NCBI RefSeq assembly: GCF_002307495.1
Contig: NZ_NTMR01000012.1
Span: 124,001-188,000, forward strand
From: Pseudomonas abyssi
GTDB lineage: Bacteria > Pseudomonadota > Gammaproteobacteria > Pseudomonadales > Pseudomonadaceae
Reading direction: 5' to 3'
Length of the DNA: 64,000 bases
Both the position numbers and the translations under genes were made by a program. The notes below the pieces were generated by a model. It ran no database searches. It saw only the letters and a program-made list of their open reading frames with translations, and was not told where the DNA came from. Of this stretch, positions 26,495-41,594 are shown in pieces. Position 1 is the stretch's first letter. Each line of letters opens with the position of its first letter.

Positions 26495-27679
26495 TCAGAT
26501 GTACAGGTCCGCCCGGGTCAGCGGCAGGTTGTGCCCGCCACCTTGAAGCGGCTTGACCGCCAGTATCTGATGAATGTTCATCCAGTTGTGCGCGAACCCG
26601 TAGGCGCATCCAGCCAGGTAAATACGCCAGATTCGCAGGCTACGTTCGCCCACCAGGGCCCTTGCCTGCTCCAGTCGCTCTTCCAGATTGTGGCTCCAGT
26701 GCTGCAAGGTGTGGGCATAGTGCAGCCGTAGACTCTCCACATCGACCACCTCCAGACCCTGCTCGCTCATGCTGCCAATCGCGGTCGCCAGGTGCGGCAG
26801 CTCTCCGTGAGGAAACACATAGCGCCCAATAAAGCGTCCTGCGCCGCGCCCTACGGGCCTGCCATCGACATACCTGGCCGTGATGCCGTGGTTGAGCACC
26901 AACCCACCCGGACGGACCTGCTCGGCCAGAATACGAAAGTAATCATCCAGATTGGCGTGCCCGACGTGCTCAAACATGCCAACACTGACGACCTTGTCAT
27001 ACTGCTCCCCGCCCGGCAGATCGCGGTAGTCGCACAGCTCCAGTCGTACCTGCTGGCTCAGCCCCTGGGACCGCACCCGCTGATTGCCCAGCTCCAGCTG
27101 CTGTTCACTTAACGTAATGCCGTGCACGCGCACGCCGTATTCCCGTGCGGCATGACGCGCCAGAGCGCCCCAACCGCAGCCCACGTCCAGCAGGTACTCG
27201 CCGCGATGCAGTCGCAGCTTGCGACACAGATGATCAAGCTTTTGTACCTGCGCGCGGGCCAGCGAGTCCTCCGTATGGCGGAAATAGCCACAGGAATAGA
27301 CCATCTCCGGGTCCAGCCAGAGCGCATAGAAGCTGTTGGACAGATCGTAGTGGTAGGCGACCGCCTGAGCATCGCTCTGACGGTCATGGGGGACGGTTGC
27401 AGGCGGGTCGCCGGGGGCATTGACCACCAGCGACTGACTCAGTCGGTCAGCAATGGCCATTGCCTCCGGCAACGGCCCGTGGATATCCAGGCGTTCTTCG
27501 ATATAGGCCTCGCCGAGTGCATCCAGCGTCGGCCGCTGCAACTCGGCGAGTAAGGCTGGATCGCGTATCCGCAGCTCCACTGTGGGTGACTGTGCCAGAT
27601 CCAGCGATTCGCCATCGGGCAGGCTGATCCGCAGCGGCAGCTGCAACGCACCAAGGGTGCTGGCCAGTTGGGCAAGCAT
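26495..27679 (-). CDS. cfa: Cyclopropane-fatty-acyl-phospholipid synthase
   Basis: The 394-residue enzyme methylates the double bond of membrane phospholipid acyl chains with S-adenosylmethionine, making cyclopropane fatty acids. Family marks are HYDLSNSFYALWLDPEMVYSC, the S-adenosylmethionine site LLDVGCGWGALARHAA, MFEHVGHANLDDYF and YVFPHGELPH. The C-terminal GCAYGFAHNWMNIHQIL also fits. Several pseudomonads carry more than one paralogue, so the symbol is by family. It is slightly shorter at the N-terminus than Escherichia coli Cfa but complete. No clear terminator is seen after it. Confidence 0.9.
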   Translation of the reverse strand: MLAQLASTLGALQLPLRISLPDGESLDLAQSPTVELRIRDPALLAELQRPTLDALGEAYIEERLDIHGPLPEAMAIADRLSQSLVVNAPGDPPATVPHDRQSDAQAVAYHYDLSNSFYALWLDPEMVYSCGYFRHTEDSLARAQVQKLDHLCRKLRLHRGEYLLDVGCGWGALARHAAREYGVRVHGITLSEQQLELGNQRVRSQGLSQQVRLELCDYRDLPGGEQYDKVVSVGMFEHVGHANLDDYFRILAEQVRPGGLVLNHGITARYVDGRPVGRGAGRFIGRYVFPHGELPHLATAIGSMSEQGLEVVDVESLRLHYAHTLQHWSHNLEERLEQARALVGERSLRIWRIYLAGCAYGFAHNWMNIHQILAVKPLQGGGHNLPLTRADLYI

Positions 27680-27732
27680 GGCTATTCCCCGTGAGATGTT
27701 TACCCCACTATAGAACAGCCAGGCGGCGGGCC

Positions 27733-29094
27733 TCAGGACTTGGTTGGATGCTTCCAGCCGTCGATGTTGCGCTGGCGTGCGCGGCTCACGGCCAACGTGT
27801 CTGCCGGCACATTGGTGGTGATGGTCGAGCCCGCCGCGGTGGTGGCTCGCGCGCCTATGGTTACCGGCGCTACCAGCGCGGTGTTGGTGCCGATAAAGGC
27901 ACCTTCCTCAATGGTGGTCAGGTGCTTGTTCACGCCATCGTAGTTACAAGTGATGGTGCCGGCACCAATGTTGACGTCCGGGCCGACGACCGCATCGCCG
28001 ATATAGGACAGGTGGTTAACCTTGGCGCCTGCGCCGATGTCAGCCTTCTTGGTTTCGACAAAATTCCCGATCTTGGCGCCCGCCTGCAGGCGCGTGCCGG
28101 GACGCAATCGGGCATAGGGGCCCACATCACAACCGCTCGCCAACTCGGCGCCATCGATATGGCTGAAGGCCTTGATGTGGCTGCCGGCACCGATATGGCA
28201 ATCACGCAGGACACAGTTGGGCTCGATGATCACGTCGTCCTCGATCACCACGTGCCCTTCCAGAACCACGTTGATGTCGATGCTGATATCACGTCCCACG
28301 CGGACGTCGCCACGCACATCAATGCGCGCCGGATCCGCCAGGCTGACACCTTCGGTCATCAGTCTCTCGGCCTGACGACGACGGTACTCGGCCTCCAGAA
28401 CCGCCAGTTGCACCCGGTTATTGGCACCCAGCACCTCGTATTCGTCGACCGCGTGAGCGACCTCAACCGGAATCTGCTCGGATACTGCCATGGCCACGAC
28501 ATCGGTCAGATAGTATTCACCCTGGGCATTCTGATTGGACAGACTGCCCAACCAGCGAGCCGCGTGCTTGCCCGGCAGCGCCATGATGCCGGTATTGCCC
28601 TCGCAGATGGCCAGCTGCTCGGCGCTGGCATCTTTCTGCTCAACAATCGCCTGCACCTGCCCTGCGGCGTCACGCACAATGCGCCCATAGCCCGTCGGAT
28701 CAGCCATGGTCACGGTCAGCATGCCCAACGCCTGGGCGCCTGCCTGGCTGCTCAACTGCTGCAAAGTGTCGACGCGCAGCAAGGGCACGTCGCCGTACAA
28801 CACCAGCACCTGATCAGCCCCCTCGGTGCCCGGCAGCGCCTGTGCCACAGCGTGACCAGTACCCAATTGCTCGGTTTGCAGTACCCAGTGGATATCCTCG
28901 GCGGCCAACCGTTCACGCACCAACTCGGCACCGTGGCCAATCACTACATGAATCCGCGTTGGTGACAGGCTGCGCGCGCAGTCAATGACATGCCCCAACA
29001 TGGGCTTGCCTGCCACCGGGTGCAGTACCTTGGGCAGTTTGGAGCGCATACGGGTGCCTTGACCGGCGGCTAGAATGACAACGTGCAGATTCAT
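27733..29094 (-). CDS. glmU: Bifunctional UDP-N-acetylglucosamine pyrophosphorylase / glucosamine-1-phosphate acetyltransferase
   Basis: The 453-residue protein makes UDP-GlcNAc for peptidoglycan and lipopolysaccharide. The N-terminal uridyltransferase has [20 protein letters not shown] and the GDVPLL metal site. The C-terminal left-handed beta-helix acetyltransferase has hexapeptide repeats and the catalytic [10 protein letters not shown] and SYIGDAVVG segments. Length is exactly typical. It follows the ATP synthase operon on the same strand, after a terminator and a repeat, as in other pseudomonads, so it should have its own promoter in the 200-base gap. Confidence 0.96.
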   Translation of the reverse strand: MNLHVVILAAGQGTRMRSKLPKVLHPVAGKPMLGHVIDCARSLSPTRIHVVIGHGAELVRERLAAEDIHWVLQTEQLGTGHAVAQALPGTEGADQVLVLYGDVPLLRVDTLQQLSSQAGAQALGMLTVTMADPTGYGRIVRDAAGQVQAIVEQKDASAEQLAICEGNTGIMALPGKHAARWLGSLSNQNAQGEYYLTDVVAMAVSEQIPVEVAHAVDEYEVLGANNRVQLAVLEAEYRRRQAERLMTEGVSLADPARIDVRGDVRVGRDISIDINVVLEGHVVIEDDVIIEPNCVLRDCHIGAGSHIKAFSHIDGAELASGCDVGPYARLRPGTRLQAGAKIGNFVETKKADIGAGAKVNHLSYIGDAVVGPDVNIGAGTITCNYDGVNKHLTTIEEGAFIGTNTALVAPVTIGARATTAAGSTITTNVPADTLAVSRARQRNIDGWKHPTKS

Positions 29095-29136
29095 GGGAAC
29101 GTCCTGTCGGAAAAAAAGAGTTCGCGCATTCTAGCA

Positions 29137-29162
29137 AAGCTTCAAGCCTCAAGCCTCAAGCT
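29137..29162 (+). repeat. CTTCAAGC/CCTCAAGC short tandem repeat
   Basis: AGCTTCAAGC is followed by CTCAAGC twice. Together with a related inverted sequence at 29265-29295 (GGCTTGTAGCTTGCCGC) it brackets the atp operon terminator. The same motif family occurs between pycA and pycB. Confidence 0.6.
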
Positions 29163-29226
29163 ACACAGGATCGTCGGACCAGCCATGCAGATAAATAGCC
29201 GACGGTCGTTGTCGCTAACGAGAAGC

Positions 29227-29264
29227 AAAAAAAACCGCGCGGCTTGGCGCCGAGCGGTTTTTTT
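29227..29264 (-). terminator. ATP synthase operon terminator
   Basis: An A-run, the stem AACCGC/GCGGTT with an inner CGGC/GCCG stem, and a T-run on the other side form a strong hairpin that works on either strand. It lies about 32 bases past atpC and separates the operon from glmU. Confidence 0.9.
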
Positions 29265-29295
29265 GCAGCTGGCGGCTTGTAGCTTGCCGCTCGCC

Positions 29296-29739
29296 TTACC
29301 GGTTGTTAAGCGCCGGTCCGCCGTACTTCTTGCGCAATTCCTGCACGGTCCGCAATTGGGCCGCCGCCTCGGCGAGACGGGCAGAAGCCGAACCATAGTC
29401 GAATTCTGCGCCTTTCTCGTTGAGAGCGCTTTCAGCGGCTTTCTTTGCTTCCAGAGCAGCTGCCTCATCGATGTCGCCAGCACGGATAGCCGTGTCGGCA
29501 AGCACCTTGACCACGCTCGGCTGAACTTCCAGGAAGCCGCCAGAGATGTAGAACACCTCCTCTGTGCCATCCTGTTTGATCACCCGAACCGGGCCCGGCT
29601 TGAGGTCGGTCAGCAGCGGCGCGTGACCGGGCATGATGCCCAGATCACCCAGGTTGCCGTGTGCGATGACGCGTTCAACCAGACCTGAGAACAGCTCTTC
29701 TTCCGCGCTTACGATATCGCAGTGCACTGTCATAGCCAT
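29296..29739 (-). CDS. atpC: F1 ATP synthase epsilon subunit
   Basis: The 147-residue subunit links the rotor to the catalytic head and restrains ATP hydrolysis. The start [20 protein letters not shown] and the segments [12 protein letters not shown] and [12 protein letters not shown] are typical. A few extra residues at the C-terminus exceed the usual 141. I place the start at 29739, with an ATG two codons later as the alternative; the upstream frame extension is not supported. It is last in the atp operon. Confidence 0.95.
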   Translation of the reverse strand: MAMTVHCDIVSAEEELFSGLVERVIAHGNLGDLGIMPGHAPLLTDLKPGPVRVIKQDGTEEVFYISGGFLEVQPSVVKVLADTAIRAGDIDEAAALEAKKAAESALNEKGAEFDYGSASARLAEAAAQLRTVQELRKKYGGPALNNR

Positions 29740-29781
29740 TGTATCGCCTCGGTTCAGCGCCCCCTTGCGGGGGCGCACCCA

Positions 29782-31170
<1,389 letters not shown>

Positions 31171-31208
31171 CTAAATGGTTGAAACCGTTCCGGTTAAACC
31201 GGGTCGCC

Positions 31209-32072
31209 TCAAACCGCGGCGGCGCCGCCGACGATTTCCGAAATTTCCTGCGTGATCGCTGCCTGACGAGCCTTGTTGTAGATGAGCTGCAGATTGTTGA
31301 TGAGCTCACCGGCGTTGTCAGTCGCGTTCTTCATCGCGATCATCCGGGCTGCCTGTTCACAGGCATTGTTTTCGACCACAGCCTGGTAGACCTGGGACTC
31401 GATGTACCGTACCAGCAGTCCATCAAGCAGTTCCCGGGCATCGGGCTCGTACAGATAGTCCCAGCTGCCTTTCTGTGCGCCTTCGTCTTCGGAGGGCACC
31501 AGCGGAATCATCTGTTCCACTTTGGGCTGCTGAACCATGGTATTGACGAAGCCGTTGGAGACCAGGTACAGACGGTCGATGCGTCCTTCGTTGTAGCCGT
31601 CCAGCATCACCTTGACGCTGCCGATCAGGTCGTTCAACGCAGGCTTTTCGCCCAGGTTGCTGATCGCCGCGACAACATTGCCGCCGTAGCTACGGAAGAA
31701 GGAAGCGCCCTTGCTGCCGATAACACAGAGTTCGGTTTCGACGTTACGGTCACGCCATTCTTTCATGCTGTTGACCAGAGCCTTGAACAGGTTAGTGTTC
31801 AGGCCGCCGCACAGACCGCGATCCGTGCTCACCACGATGTAACCCACACGCTTGACTTCACGCTCTTGCATGAACGCGTGGCGGTACTCGGGGTTGGCGT
31901 TGGCCAAATGACCGATCACCTGCTGGATACGCTCAGCGTACGGGCGGCTGGCAGTCATGCGCTGTTGTGCCTTGCGCATCTTGCTGACCGCCACCTTTTC
32001 CATGGCGCTGGTGATCTTCTGCGTACTTTTAATACTCGCGATCTTGCCGCGAATCTCTTTTGCGCCTGCCAT
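31209..32072 (-). CDS. atpG: F1 ATP synthase gamma subunit
   Basis: The 287-residue central shaft starts [20 protein letters not shown] and ends with the conserved NDNAGELIN-like segment and [18 protein letters not shown]. It turns inside the alpha-beta ring and drives the binding changes. The length matches the family. It follows atpA after 76 bases. Confidence 0.97.
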   Translation of the reverse strand: MAGAKEIRGKIASIKSTQKITSAMEKVAVSKMRKAQQRMTASRPYAERIQQVIGHLANANPEYRHAFMQEREVKRVGYIVVSTDRGLCGGLNTNLFKALVNSMKEWRDRNVETELCVIGSKGASFFRSYGGNVVAAISNLGEKPALNDLIGSVKVMLDGYNEGRIDRLYLVSNGFVNTMVQQPKVEQMIPLVPSEDEGAQKGSWDYLYEPDARELLDGLLVRYIESQVYQAVVENNACEQAARMIAMKNATDNAGELINNLQLIYNKARQAAITQEISEIVGGAAAV

Positions 32073-32148
32073 GTCACACCTTTCCAGGTTTGCCCTTGGC
32101 CGGATCGCGCGAAGCGGGGCTCAGCTCACGCTGCGCCCCGCCGTCGGC

Positions 32149-33693
<1,545 letters not shown>

Positions 33694-33722
33694 GCCTTTA
33701 TCCTCAAAACCTTATGCTGAAA

Positions 33723-34259
33723 TCAGGAGCCCAACGACTCGGCCAGTTTGGTCAGCTTTCCGCGCACGGAGGCGTCGATGACCAGGTCGCCGGTGCGAAC
33801 AACCAGTCCACCAATCAGTGACTTGTCCAGGGTCGCGTCGATGCGCACATTGCGATCGAGCTTCTTGGACAGCGCCTGGGCAAGCTGCTGCTGCTGTGCG
33901 TCAGTCAGCTCGAAAGCAGAGCTGACGTCAATGTCGATAGTGCGCTCAAGTTCAGCTCGGAAGCTGTTGAATAGCGTCGCAATCTCGGGCAGCAGGGCAA
34001 GCCTGCGGTTATCGGCGAGGATCATCAGAAAGTTGCGTTGCTCCTCGGACACCGTTTGACCGGTGCACTCGAGGATGACCTCGGCTTTCTTCTGTTCCGC
34101 CAGACCCGGATCGGTCAGCAGCTGGCGAGTTGCCTCGTCTGCGGCCACCTGGCCAGCAGCGTTCAGCACCTCAGCCCATTCGGCCAGGGCCTGTTGGGCT
34201 TTTGCCCGCTCAAATGCCGCTTTGGCGTAGGGGCGGGCCAGCGTAATCAGTTCTGCCAT
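33723..34259 (-). CDS. atpH: F1 ATP synthase delta subunit
   Basis: The 178-residue subunit joins the peripheral stalk to the top of F1. ARPYAKAAFERAKAQQAL at the N-terminus and VVRTGDLVIDASVRGKLTKL at the C-terminus are conserved. It lies 11 bases after atpF. Confidence 0.96.
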   Translation of the reverse strand: MAELITLARPYAKAAFERAKAQQALAEWAEVLNAAGQVAADEATRQLLTDPGLAEQKKAEVILECTGQTVSEEQRNFLMILADNRRLALLPEIATLFNSFRAELERTIDIDVSSAFELTDAQQQQLAQALSKKLDRNVRIDATLDKSLIGGLVVRTGDLVIDASVRGKLTKLAESLGS

Positions 34260-34270
34260 GATGACCTCGC

Positions 34271-34741
34271 TTAGAGTTCGGCTACCAGCTTGTTCAGCAT
34301 GTCACCGTGCTTGTCAGCGTCGACAGAAGTTTCCAGAATCTTCTCGGCGCCAGCCACTGCGATGGCAGCGATTTCGGCGCGCAGAGCGTCTCTGGCCTTG
34401 ATGCGCTGCTGTTCGATTTCCGCCTGGGCCTGAGCCAGAATCTTCTCGCCTTCTTTGCGAGCGTCCTCTTTGGAGGCTTCAACAATCTGGTTGGCACGCT
34501 TGTTAGCTTGCTCAATCAGTGCTGCAGCCTGCTCTTTTGCCTGACGCAGTTCCTGGGCTGACTTCTCTTGTGTCAGTTCCAGGTCCTTGGCGGCGCGATC
34601 AGAGGCTGCAAGGCCGTCTGCGATCTTCTTCTGGCGCTCCTGCAGAGCAGCGATGACCGGAGGCCACACATACTTCATGCAGAACACCACGAAGATGAAG
34701 AACGCGATCGCTTGACCGAGTATCGTCAAATTGATGTTCAC
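34271..34741 (-). CDS. atpF: FO ATP synthase b subunit
   Basis: The 156-residue peripheral stalk protein has one N-terminal membrane segment ([20 protein letters not shown]). A long charged helix from about residue 35 to the end forms the dimeric stalk. The length is typical for the b subunit. Confidence 0.96.
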   Translation of the reverse strand: MNINLTILGQAIAFFIFVVFCMKYVWPPVIAALQERQKKIADGLAASDRAAKDLELTQEKSAQELRQAKEQAAALIEQANKRANQIVEASKEDARKEGEKILAQAQAEIEQQRIKARDALRAEIAAIAVAGAEKILETSVDADKHGDMLNKLVAEL

Positions 34742-34804
34742 GTCTTCACCTCTTGCCTGTTATTCAAAACCATCAAGTTGGAGTCGCCGTTACCGGCGAC
34801 TGCA

Positions 34805-35059
<255 letters not shown>

Positions 35060-35130
35060 TTAAAGCTCCCAGTTTTCAGTTAATTGCAAGTTATGGGTTT
35101 TCGGGTAGAACTAAATCGTTATCGCCTGAA

Positions 35131-36422
<1,292 letters not shown>

Positions 36423-36542
36423 CAGTACTCAAAACCCTGCGGGTGGTGCATGCGTGAAACAAATTGCCGGGCTGTCCGGCCACCTTGACTGCGCGCGCAC
36501 TCGGCGCGGGGATTCGTGTGGCCGCCCCCTAAAGCGCCGGTG

Positions 36543-36571
36543 ATTATATGTGTTCGACCTGTCAGTAGCAA
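36543..36571 (-). promoter_or_regulatory. ATP synthase operon promoter
   Basis: On the reverse strand TTGCTA (-35, four of six) and TATAAT (-10, perfect) are spaced by 17 bases and lie about 120 bases upstream of atpI. The remaining intergenic DNA (36423-36774) holds no gene that I can see. Confidence 0.7.
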
Positions 36572-36774
36572 CCAAACAGGCGCGGCACTACAAGGCGCGA
36601 GGGCGCATGCTGCCTGATCTGCGCGGCATCCCCGGCTGCTTTGGTTGTGCCTTGGGGTCAGGCACTACATGTTGTGGTCAAAACGCCGGACGGGCCGCCT
36701 GACAGTCATCTTTTGTAATAATTGACCGCGCCTCGCCAAGTCAGCAATGACGCTGCTTGCGCGCTCGCAAGAGC

Positions 36775-37635
36775 TTAGCGGATGTGCTCGAGAATGCCAT
36801 CAAGCTCGTCAAGCGAGCTGTAGCTGATCACCAGCCGGCCTTTGCCGCGGGCACCGTGCTGCAACTTCACATCGGCGCCCAGACGCTCGCCCAGGTCCTG
36901 TTGCAGACGCTCCACGTCCGGGTTGGTGCGCTGTTGTGTCGCATCCCTTCTGGGGTTCAGCCACTGGCGGACCAGCGCTTCGGTCTGACGAACGGTCAGA
37001 CCCTTGGCGACCACCTGGCGCGCGGCGGTGGTCTGCTGCTCAGCCGGCAAGCCCAGCAAGGCACGGGCATGGCCCATTTCCAAGTCGCCGCGCTCCAGCA
37101 TCAGCTTGACGTCTTCGGGCAGGCTCATCAGGCGCAACAGGTTGGTAATACTCACCCGCGACTTGCCAACCGCGTCAGCCACCTGCTGCTGGGTCAGTTC
37201 GAATTCCTGCTGCAGGCGCTGCAGGGCGATGGCTTCCTCGATCGGGTTGAGGTCTTCGCGCTGGATGTTCTCGATCAGCGCCATGGCGATAGCGGCTTCA
37301 TCCGGCACTTCGCGGATCACCGCCGGAATGCTGTCCAGGCCGGCCAGCTGACTGGCACGCCAGCGCCGCTCACCGGCGATGATCTCGTAGCGGCCTTCGC
37401 TGATCGGGCGTACGACGATGGGCTGCATCACGCCCTGGGCACGAATCGACTCGGCGAGTTCCTCCAGTGCCTGCGGGTCCATGTCCCGGCGTGGCTGATA
37501 CTTGCCGCGCTGGACCAGATCTACCGGCAGCTCCTTGAGGATCCGATCCTGGCTGTCGTTCTCGCTGGCCGCACCGGCGCCTGCACTCAGCAGTGCATCC
37601 AGTCCCCGTCCCAAGCCGCGCTTCTTGCCCGCCAT
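36775..37635 (-). CDS. parB: Chromosome partitioning protein ParB
   Basis: The 286-residue CTP-dependent DNA clamp starts MAGKKRGLGRGLDALL. It has the CTP-binding motif region GERRWRASQLAGL, the helix-turn-helix ELTQQQVADAVGKSRVSITN near residue 155, and a C-terminal dimer domain. It binds parS (three perfect cores in this window) and spreads on flanking DNA. The ATG at 37635 was chosen by similarity and by AAGGAC upstream; a start seven codons earlier is possible but less likely. parA precedes it by 17 bases. Confidence 0.96.
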   Translation of the reverse strand: MAGKKRGLGRGLDALLSAGAGAASENDSQDRILKELPVDLVQRGKYQPRRDMDPQALEELAESIRAQGVMQPIVVRPISEGRYEIIAGERRWRASQLAGLDSIPAVIREVPDEAAIAMALIENIQREDLNPIEEAIALQRLQQEFELTQQQVADAVGKSRVSITNLLRLMSLPEDVKLMLERGDLEMGHARALLGLPAEQQTTAARQVVAKGLTVRQTEALVRQWLNPRRDATQQRTNPDVERLQQDLGERLGADVKLQHGARGKGRLVISYSSLDELDGILEHIR

Positions 37636-37652
37636 GCTCGTTGTCCTTGTTG

Positions 37653-38456
37653 TCATTCGTTCAAATCGGTAACGGCAGCCGCCTTGGCTGCCTGCTTGCT
37701 GCGACGTACCACCTCGCCGGCGAGCGCCAGATAGGCGACAGCGCCACGCGACTGCTTGTCATACGCCAGCGCGGGCATACCGAAGCTCGGCGCCTCGGCC
37801 AGACGCACGTTGCGCGGAATCACGGTCTGATACAGCTTGTCGCCAAAATGGGCACTGAGCTGGGCGGATACATCCAGCGTCAGGCTGTTGCGCGGATCGT
37901 ACATGGTGCGCAGAAGACCTTCGATCTGCAGACTCGGGTTGAGCACCGAGCTGATGCGGCTGATGGTGTTGACCAGCGCGGACAAGCCTTCCAGCGCGTA
38001 ATACTCGCACTGCATCGGAATGATGACCCCGTCAGCGGCAACCAGGCCGTTGACGGTCAGCATGTTCAACGACGGCGGACAGTCGATGAGGATGAAGTCG
38101 TACTGCTCGCGGGCATTGACCAGCGCGTAGCGCAGCCGGCTTTCTTTCATTTTGATGTTGATCAGCTCGACTTCGGCAGCGGTCAGGTCACCGTTGGCCG
38201 GCAGCAAATCGTAGCCGCCGTATTCCGAGCGACAGACCGCGTCGGCAAACTCGCACTGCCCGGTCAGCAGCTCGTACACCGAGTTGTCCAGGTTCGCCTT
38301 GTCGATGCCGCTGCCCATGGTCGCGTTGCCCTGGGGGTCGAGATCGATCAGCAGCACCTTGCGCTTGGTTGCGGCCAACGAGGCGGCGAGATTGATCGTG
38401 GTGGTGGTCTTTCCCACACCGCCTTTCTGGTTGGCAATTGCCAGCACCTTGCCCAC
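37653..38456 (-). CDS. parA: Chromosome partitioning ATPase ParA
   Basis: The 267-residue protein has the deviant Walker A KGGVGKTTTTINLA near residue 11, LIDLDPQGNATMGSG near 38 and ILIDCPPSL. ParA binds DNA non-specifically with ATP and moves ParB-parS complexes. The GTG at 38456 gives the expected N-terminus GKVLAIANQKGGVG and follows AAGGGG; the longer ATG frame adds 23 unlike residues and is rejected. Confidence 0.95.
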   Translation of the reverse strand: MGKVLAIANQKGGVGKTTTTINLAASLAATKRKVLLIDLDPQGNATMGSGIDKANLDNSVYELLTGQCEFADAVCRSEYGGYDLLPANGDLTAAEVELINIKMKESRLRYALVNAREQYDFILIDCPPSLNMLTVNGLVAADGVIIPMQCEYYALEGLSALVNTISRISSVLNPSLQIEGLLRTMYDPRNSLTLDVSAQLSAHFGDKLYQTVIPRNVRLAEAPSFGMPALAYDKQSRGAVAYLALAGEVVRRSKQAAKAAAVTDLNE

Positions 38457-38473
38457 GTATGACCCCCTTGATC

Positions 38474-39118
38474 TCAGCCCTGATTCATCCGTCGCAGTAT
38501 CAACAGATGGCGGCTGCCGACGCAACCGGGAACCTGCAATTGTGCACTGCTCTCGAGCTGGAAGTCGACCGGCATGGCAGCCAACTCGTCGTCGGGGTAC
38601 ACCCCTTTCATTGCCAGCCAGCGGGTATCCGGGCTACCCAGGTGACGGGTCAGGTGGGTGAAGTCGGCCAGCGAGGCGAAGGCCCGCGAGGTAATGCCGT
38701 CGAACGGCTGCTCAACATTGAACGCCTCGACACGGCTGTTGATCACCTCCAGGTTGGCCAGCCCCAACTCGGTTTTTACCTGGGTCAGAAAGCGGGTCTT
38801 CTTGCCGTTGCTGTCCAGCAGGGTGAAATGGCGGGCAGGAAGCATGATCGCCAGCATCACACCGGGCATGCCACCGCCGCTGCCCACGTCGAGCCAGCGC
38901 TCGCCTTCGATGTAGGGCAGGATGCTGAGGCTGTCGAGCAGATGACGGCTGACCATTTCGTCCGGGTTGCGCACCGCGGTGAGGTTGTAGGCCTTGTTCC
39001 ACTTGTTCAGCAGACTGAGGTAGGCCAGCAGTTGTGTCTGCTGGTCGTCGGTCAGATCGATACCGAGCTGCCGCGCGCCGTGGGCCAGCTCGATTGCGTG
39101 TTGCCCCATCGCGCTCAT
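38474..39118 (-). CDS. rsmG: 16S rRNA m7G527 methyltransferase
   Basis: The 214-residue S-adenosylmethionine enzyme methylates G527 of 16S r[26 protein letters not shown] and the cofactor site [17 protein letters not shown] are characteristic; [11 protein letters not shown] follows. It overlaps the end of mnmG by four bases (ATGA). Loss of this gene gives low-level streptomycin resistance in other bacteria. Confidence 0.95.
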   Translation of the reverse strand: MSAMGQHAIELAHGARQLGIDLTDDQQTQLLAYLSLLNKWNKAYNLTAVRNPDEMVSRHLLDSLSILPYIEGERWLDVGSGGGMPGVMLAIMLPARHFTLLDSNGKKTRFLTQVKTELGLANLEVINSRVEAFNVEQPFDGITSRAFASLADFTHLTRHLGSPDTRWLAMKGVYPDDELAAMPVDFQLESSAQLQVPGCVGSRHLLILRRMNQG

Positions 39119-41013
39119 GCCTCCCTGGCCAGAGAGCCACTGCCCAGCGCGTTGCGTTTTTTCAGGTGAATCAGCAACAAGCTGACTGCCGCCGGCGTGA
39201 CGCCCGGGATGCGCGAGGCCTGTCCCAGCGTCTGCGGCCGCACATCAGCCAGCTTGCCGCGAATCTCGTTGGACAGCCCATTCAGGCTGGCGTAGTCCAG
39301 GTCCTCGGGCAGGCGGGTCTGTTCGTGTTGGCGCAGGCGGTCGATTTCTTCCTGTTGGCGCTCGATGTAGCCGGCGTACTTGGCCTGAATCTCAACCTGC
39401 TCGGCGGCATCGGCGGGCACGTCACTGCCGCCGGTCAAGGCCACCAGTGCGGAATAATCCACTTCCGGGCGCCGCAACAAGTCCAGCAAGCTGTACTCGT
39501 GGGTCAGCGGTGTACCGTACTGGGCACTGTAGGCCTTGCCCTGTTCGCTGGCGGGCTGCACCCAGGTACTGCGCAGGCGCTGGGTTTCCTGCTCGATGGC
39601 TTCGCGCTTGGCGTTGAACGCCGCCCAGCGAGCGTCATCGACCAGACCCAGTGCACGGCCCTGCTCGGTCAGCCGCAAGTCGGCGTTGTCTTCACGCAGC
39701 ACAAGGCGGTACTCGGCGCGCGAGGTGAACATGCGATAAGGCTCGCGGGTGCCCATGGTGATCAGGTCGTCGACCAATACGCCGATGTAGGCTTCATCCC
39801 GACGCGGACACCAGGCGTCCAGTTCCTGCGCACGCCGTGCAGCGTTCAGACCCGCCAGCAAACCTTGGGCGCCGGCTTCTTCATAGCCTGTGGTGCCGTT
39901 GATCTGACCGGCAAAGAACAGGCCGTCGATCACCTTGGTTTCCAGCGAGTACTTCAGGTCCTGCGGGTTGAAGTAATCGTATTCGATGGCATAGCCCGGG
40001 CGCAGGATGTGCGCGTTTTCCATGCCCTTGATCGACTGCACAATCTGCAGCTGGACGTCGAACGGCAGCGAGGTGGAAATGCCGTTGGGGTACAGCTCAT
40101 GGGTAGTCAGGCCCTCGGGCTCGATAAACACCTGGTGGCTGTGCTTGTCGGCAAAGCGATGAATCTTGTCCTCGATCGACGGGCAGTAGCGCGGCCCAAT
40201 GCCCTCGATGACGCCGGAGTACATCGGCGAGCGGTCAAGATTCTCGCGAATGATGTCGTGGGTACGCTCGTTGGTGTGCGTGATGTAGCAGTTGACCTGC
40301 TCGGGGTGCAGCGCTGCACTGCCCATGAACGACATCACCGGGATCGGTGTGTCACCCGGCTGCACGGTCATCTGGCTGAAATCGACGCTGCGCCCGTCGA
40401 TGCGCGGCGGAGTACCGGTTTTCAGGCGATCAACCCGCAGGGGTAATTCACGTAATCGTTTTGCCAGGGCAATGGCCGGCGGATCACCCGCGCGGCCACC
40501 GGAGTAGTTATCCAGGCCGATATGAATCAGTCCGCCGAGGAAGGTACCGGTGGTCAGCACCACGTTGTCAGCCAGAAAACGCAGGCCCATCTGGGTGACC
40601 ACACCGCGCACCTGTTGTTGTTCCACAATCAGGTCATCACAAGCCTGTTGGAAGATCCACAGGTTTGGCTGGTTTTCCAGCGTATGGCGAATGGCAGCCT
40701 TGTACAGCACGCGGTCAGCCTGGGCACGGGTAGCGCGCACAGCGGGGCCCTTGCGGCTGTTGAGCACGCGGAACTGGATGCCGGCCTTATCGGTAGCCAA
40801 GGCCATGGCGCCACCCAGCGCGTCGATTTCCTTGACCAGATGGCTTTTGCCGATACCACCGATAGCCGGGTTGCAGCTCATCTGTCCCAGCGTCTCAACG
40901 TTGTGACTGAGCAGCAGGGTCTTCACGCCCATACGCGCCGCTGCCAGCGCAGCTTCGGTACCGGCATGGCCACCACCGACCACAATGACGTCAAAACGGC
41001 TGGGAAAGTCCAC
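39115..41013 (-). CDS. mnmG: tRNA uridine 5-carboxymethylaminomethyl modification enzyme, FAD subunit
   Basis: The 632-residue FAD protein works with MnmE to make cmnm5U at the wobble base of certain tRNAs. The start [20 protein letters not shown] holds the dinucleotide fold; [13 protein letters not shown] and [14 protein letters not shown] are family marks. It starts with GTG. In most pseudomonads mnmE lies directly upstream; here a 5-kb cytosine module separates the two partner genes. Confidence 0.97.
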   Translation of the reverse strand: MDFPSRFDVIVVGGGHAGTEAALAAARMGVKTLLLSHNVETLGQMSCNPAIGGIGKSHLVKEIDALGGAMALATDKAGIQFRVLNSRKGPAVRATRAQADRVLYKAAIRHTLENQPNLWIFQQACDDLIVEQQQVRGVVTQMGLRFLADNVVLTTGTFLGGLIHIGLDNYSGGRAGDPPAIALAKRLRELPLRVDRLKTGTPPRIDGRSVDFSQMTVQPGDTPIPVMSFMGSAALHPEQVNCYITHTNERTHDIIRENLDRSPMYSGVIEGIGPRYCPSIEDKIHRFADKHSHQVFIEPEGLTTHELYPNGISTSLPFDVQLQIVQSIKGMENAHILRPGYAIEYDYFNPQDLKYSLETKVIDGLFFAGQINGTTGYEEAGAQGLLAGLNAARRAQELDAWCPRRDEAYIGVLVDDLITMGTREPYRMFTSRAEYRLVLREDNADLRLTEQGRALGLVDDARWAAFNAKREAIEQETQRLRSTWVQPASEQGKAYSAQYGTPLTHEYSLLDLLRRPEVDYSALVALTGGSDVPADAAEQVEIQAKYAGYIERQQEEIDRLRQHEQTRLPEDLDYASLNGLSNEIRGKLADVRPQTLGQASRIPGVTPAAVSLLLIHLKKRNALGSGSLAREA

Positions 41014-41062
41014 CTGTCACCTCGTTTGCCGGGCGTATCCCCGACGCAGAAAAAAGGGGCTG

Positions 41063-41068
41063 ATTATA
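41063..41068 (-). promoter_or_regulatory. -10 element of the mnmG promoter
   Basis: A perfect TATAAT on the reverse strand lies 50 bases upstream of the mnmG start. The -35 17 bases away is poor (CTGCAA). Confidence 0.5.
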
Positions 41069-41594
41069 GGGCCAAGGGGAGAAAATTGCAGCCGTGCTGA
41101 CCATTTTTTGTACAACCGGCTTTTTTCTCCCGGCAAAGAGTTAAAAAGAATAAAGATGAAAATATATAAAAAGATTGAATAAGTTAATGCTATTGGGGCA
41201 ACGCCTGTCTGTGGAAAACTCAATAAATTCTTTTATTTTCAATGCACTGCAGAAAACAAAAGGCTGTGTGAAAGCCGTCGACGACAGGTGGGTACCCAGT
41301 GGTACAGCCTGTGGATGAATGGGCGTGTTATCCACAGGTTGGTTATGCCCAGGCTTATCCCCCTGGTTATCGACCGAGTTGAAGGGCAGTTTTCCACAGC
41401 CCTCAGGAACAGCCTGTTTGGTCTGCCCTGTCTGCTGTCGGGTGGAGCCTGGCGTCGAAACAGGGCCTTGCCAGCCTGGCTCTGGGCGTACCACGTTCAC
41501 CCAGGAGGATGCTGTGTTTGCAGGCCTATTTGCTCAGCGCTTCGTTAATTCGCTCTAATATGTGCCTCGTATTGGGGCAACCTCCTCGGTTGTT

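Noticed and set aside
38457-38525. Upstream extension of parA by 23 residues
   Set aside because: The added residues do not resemble ParA N-termini, and the GTG at 38456 has a good ribosome-binding site.
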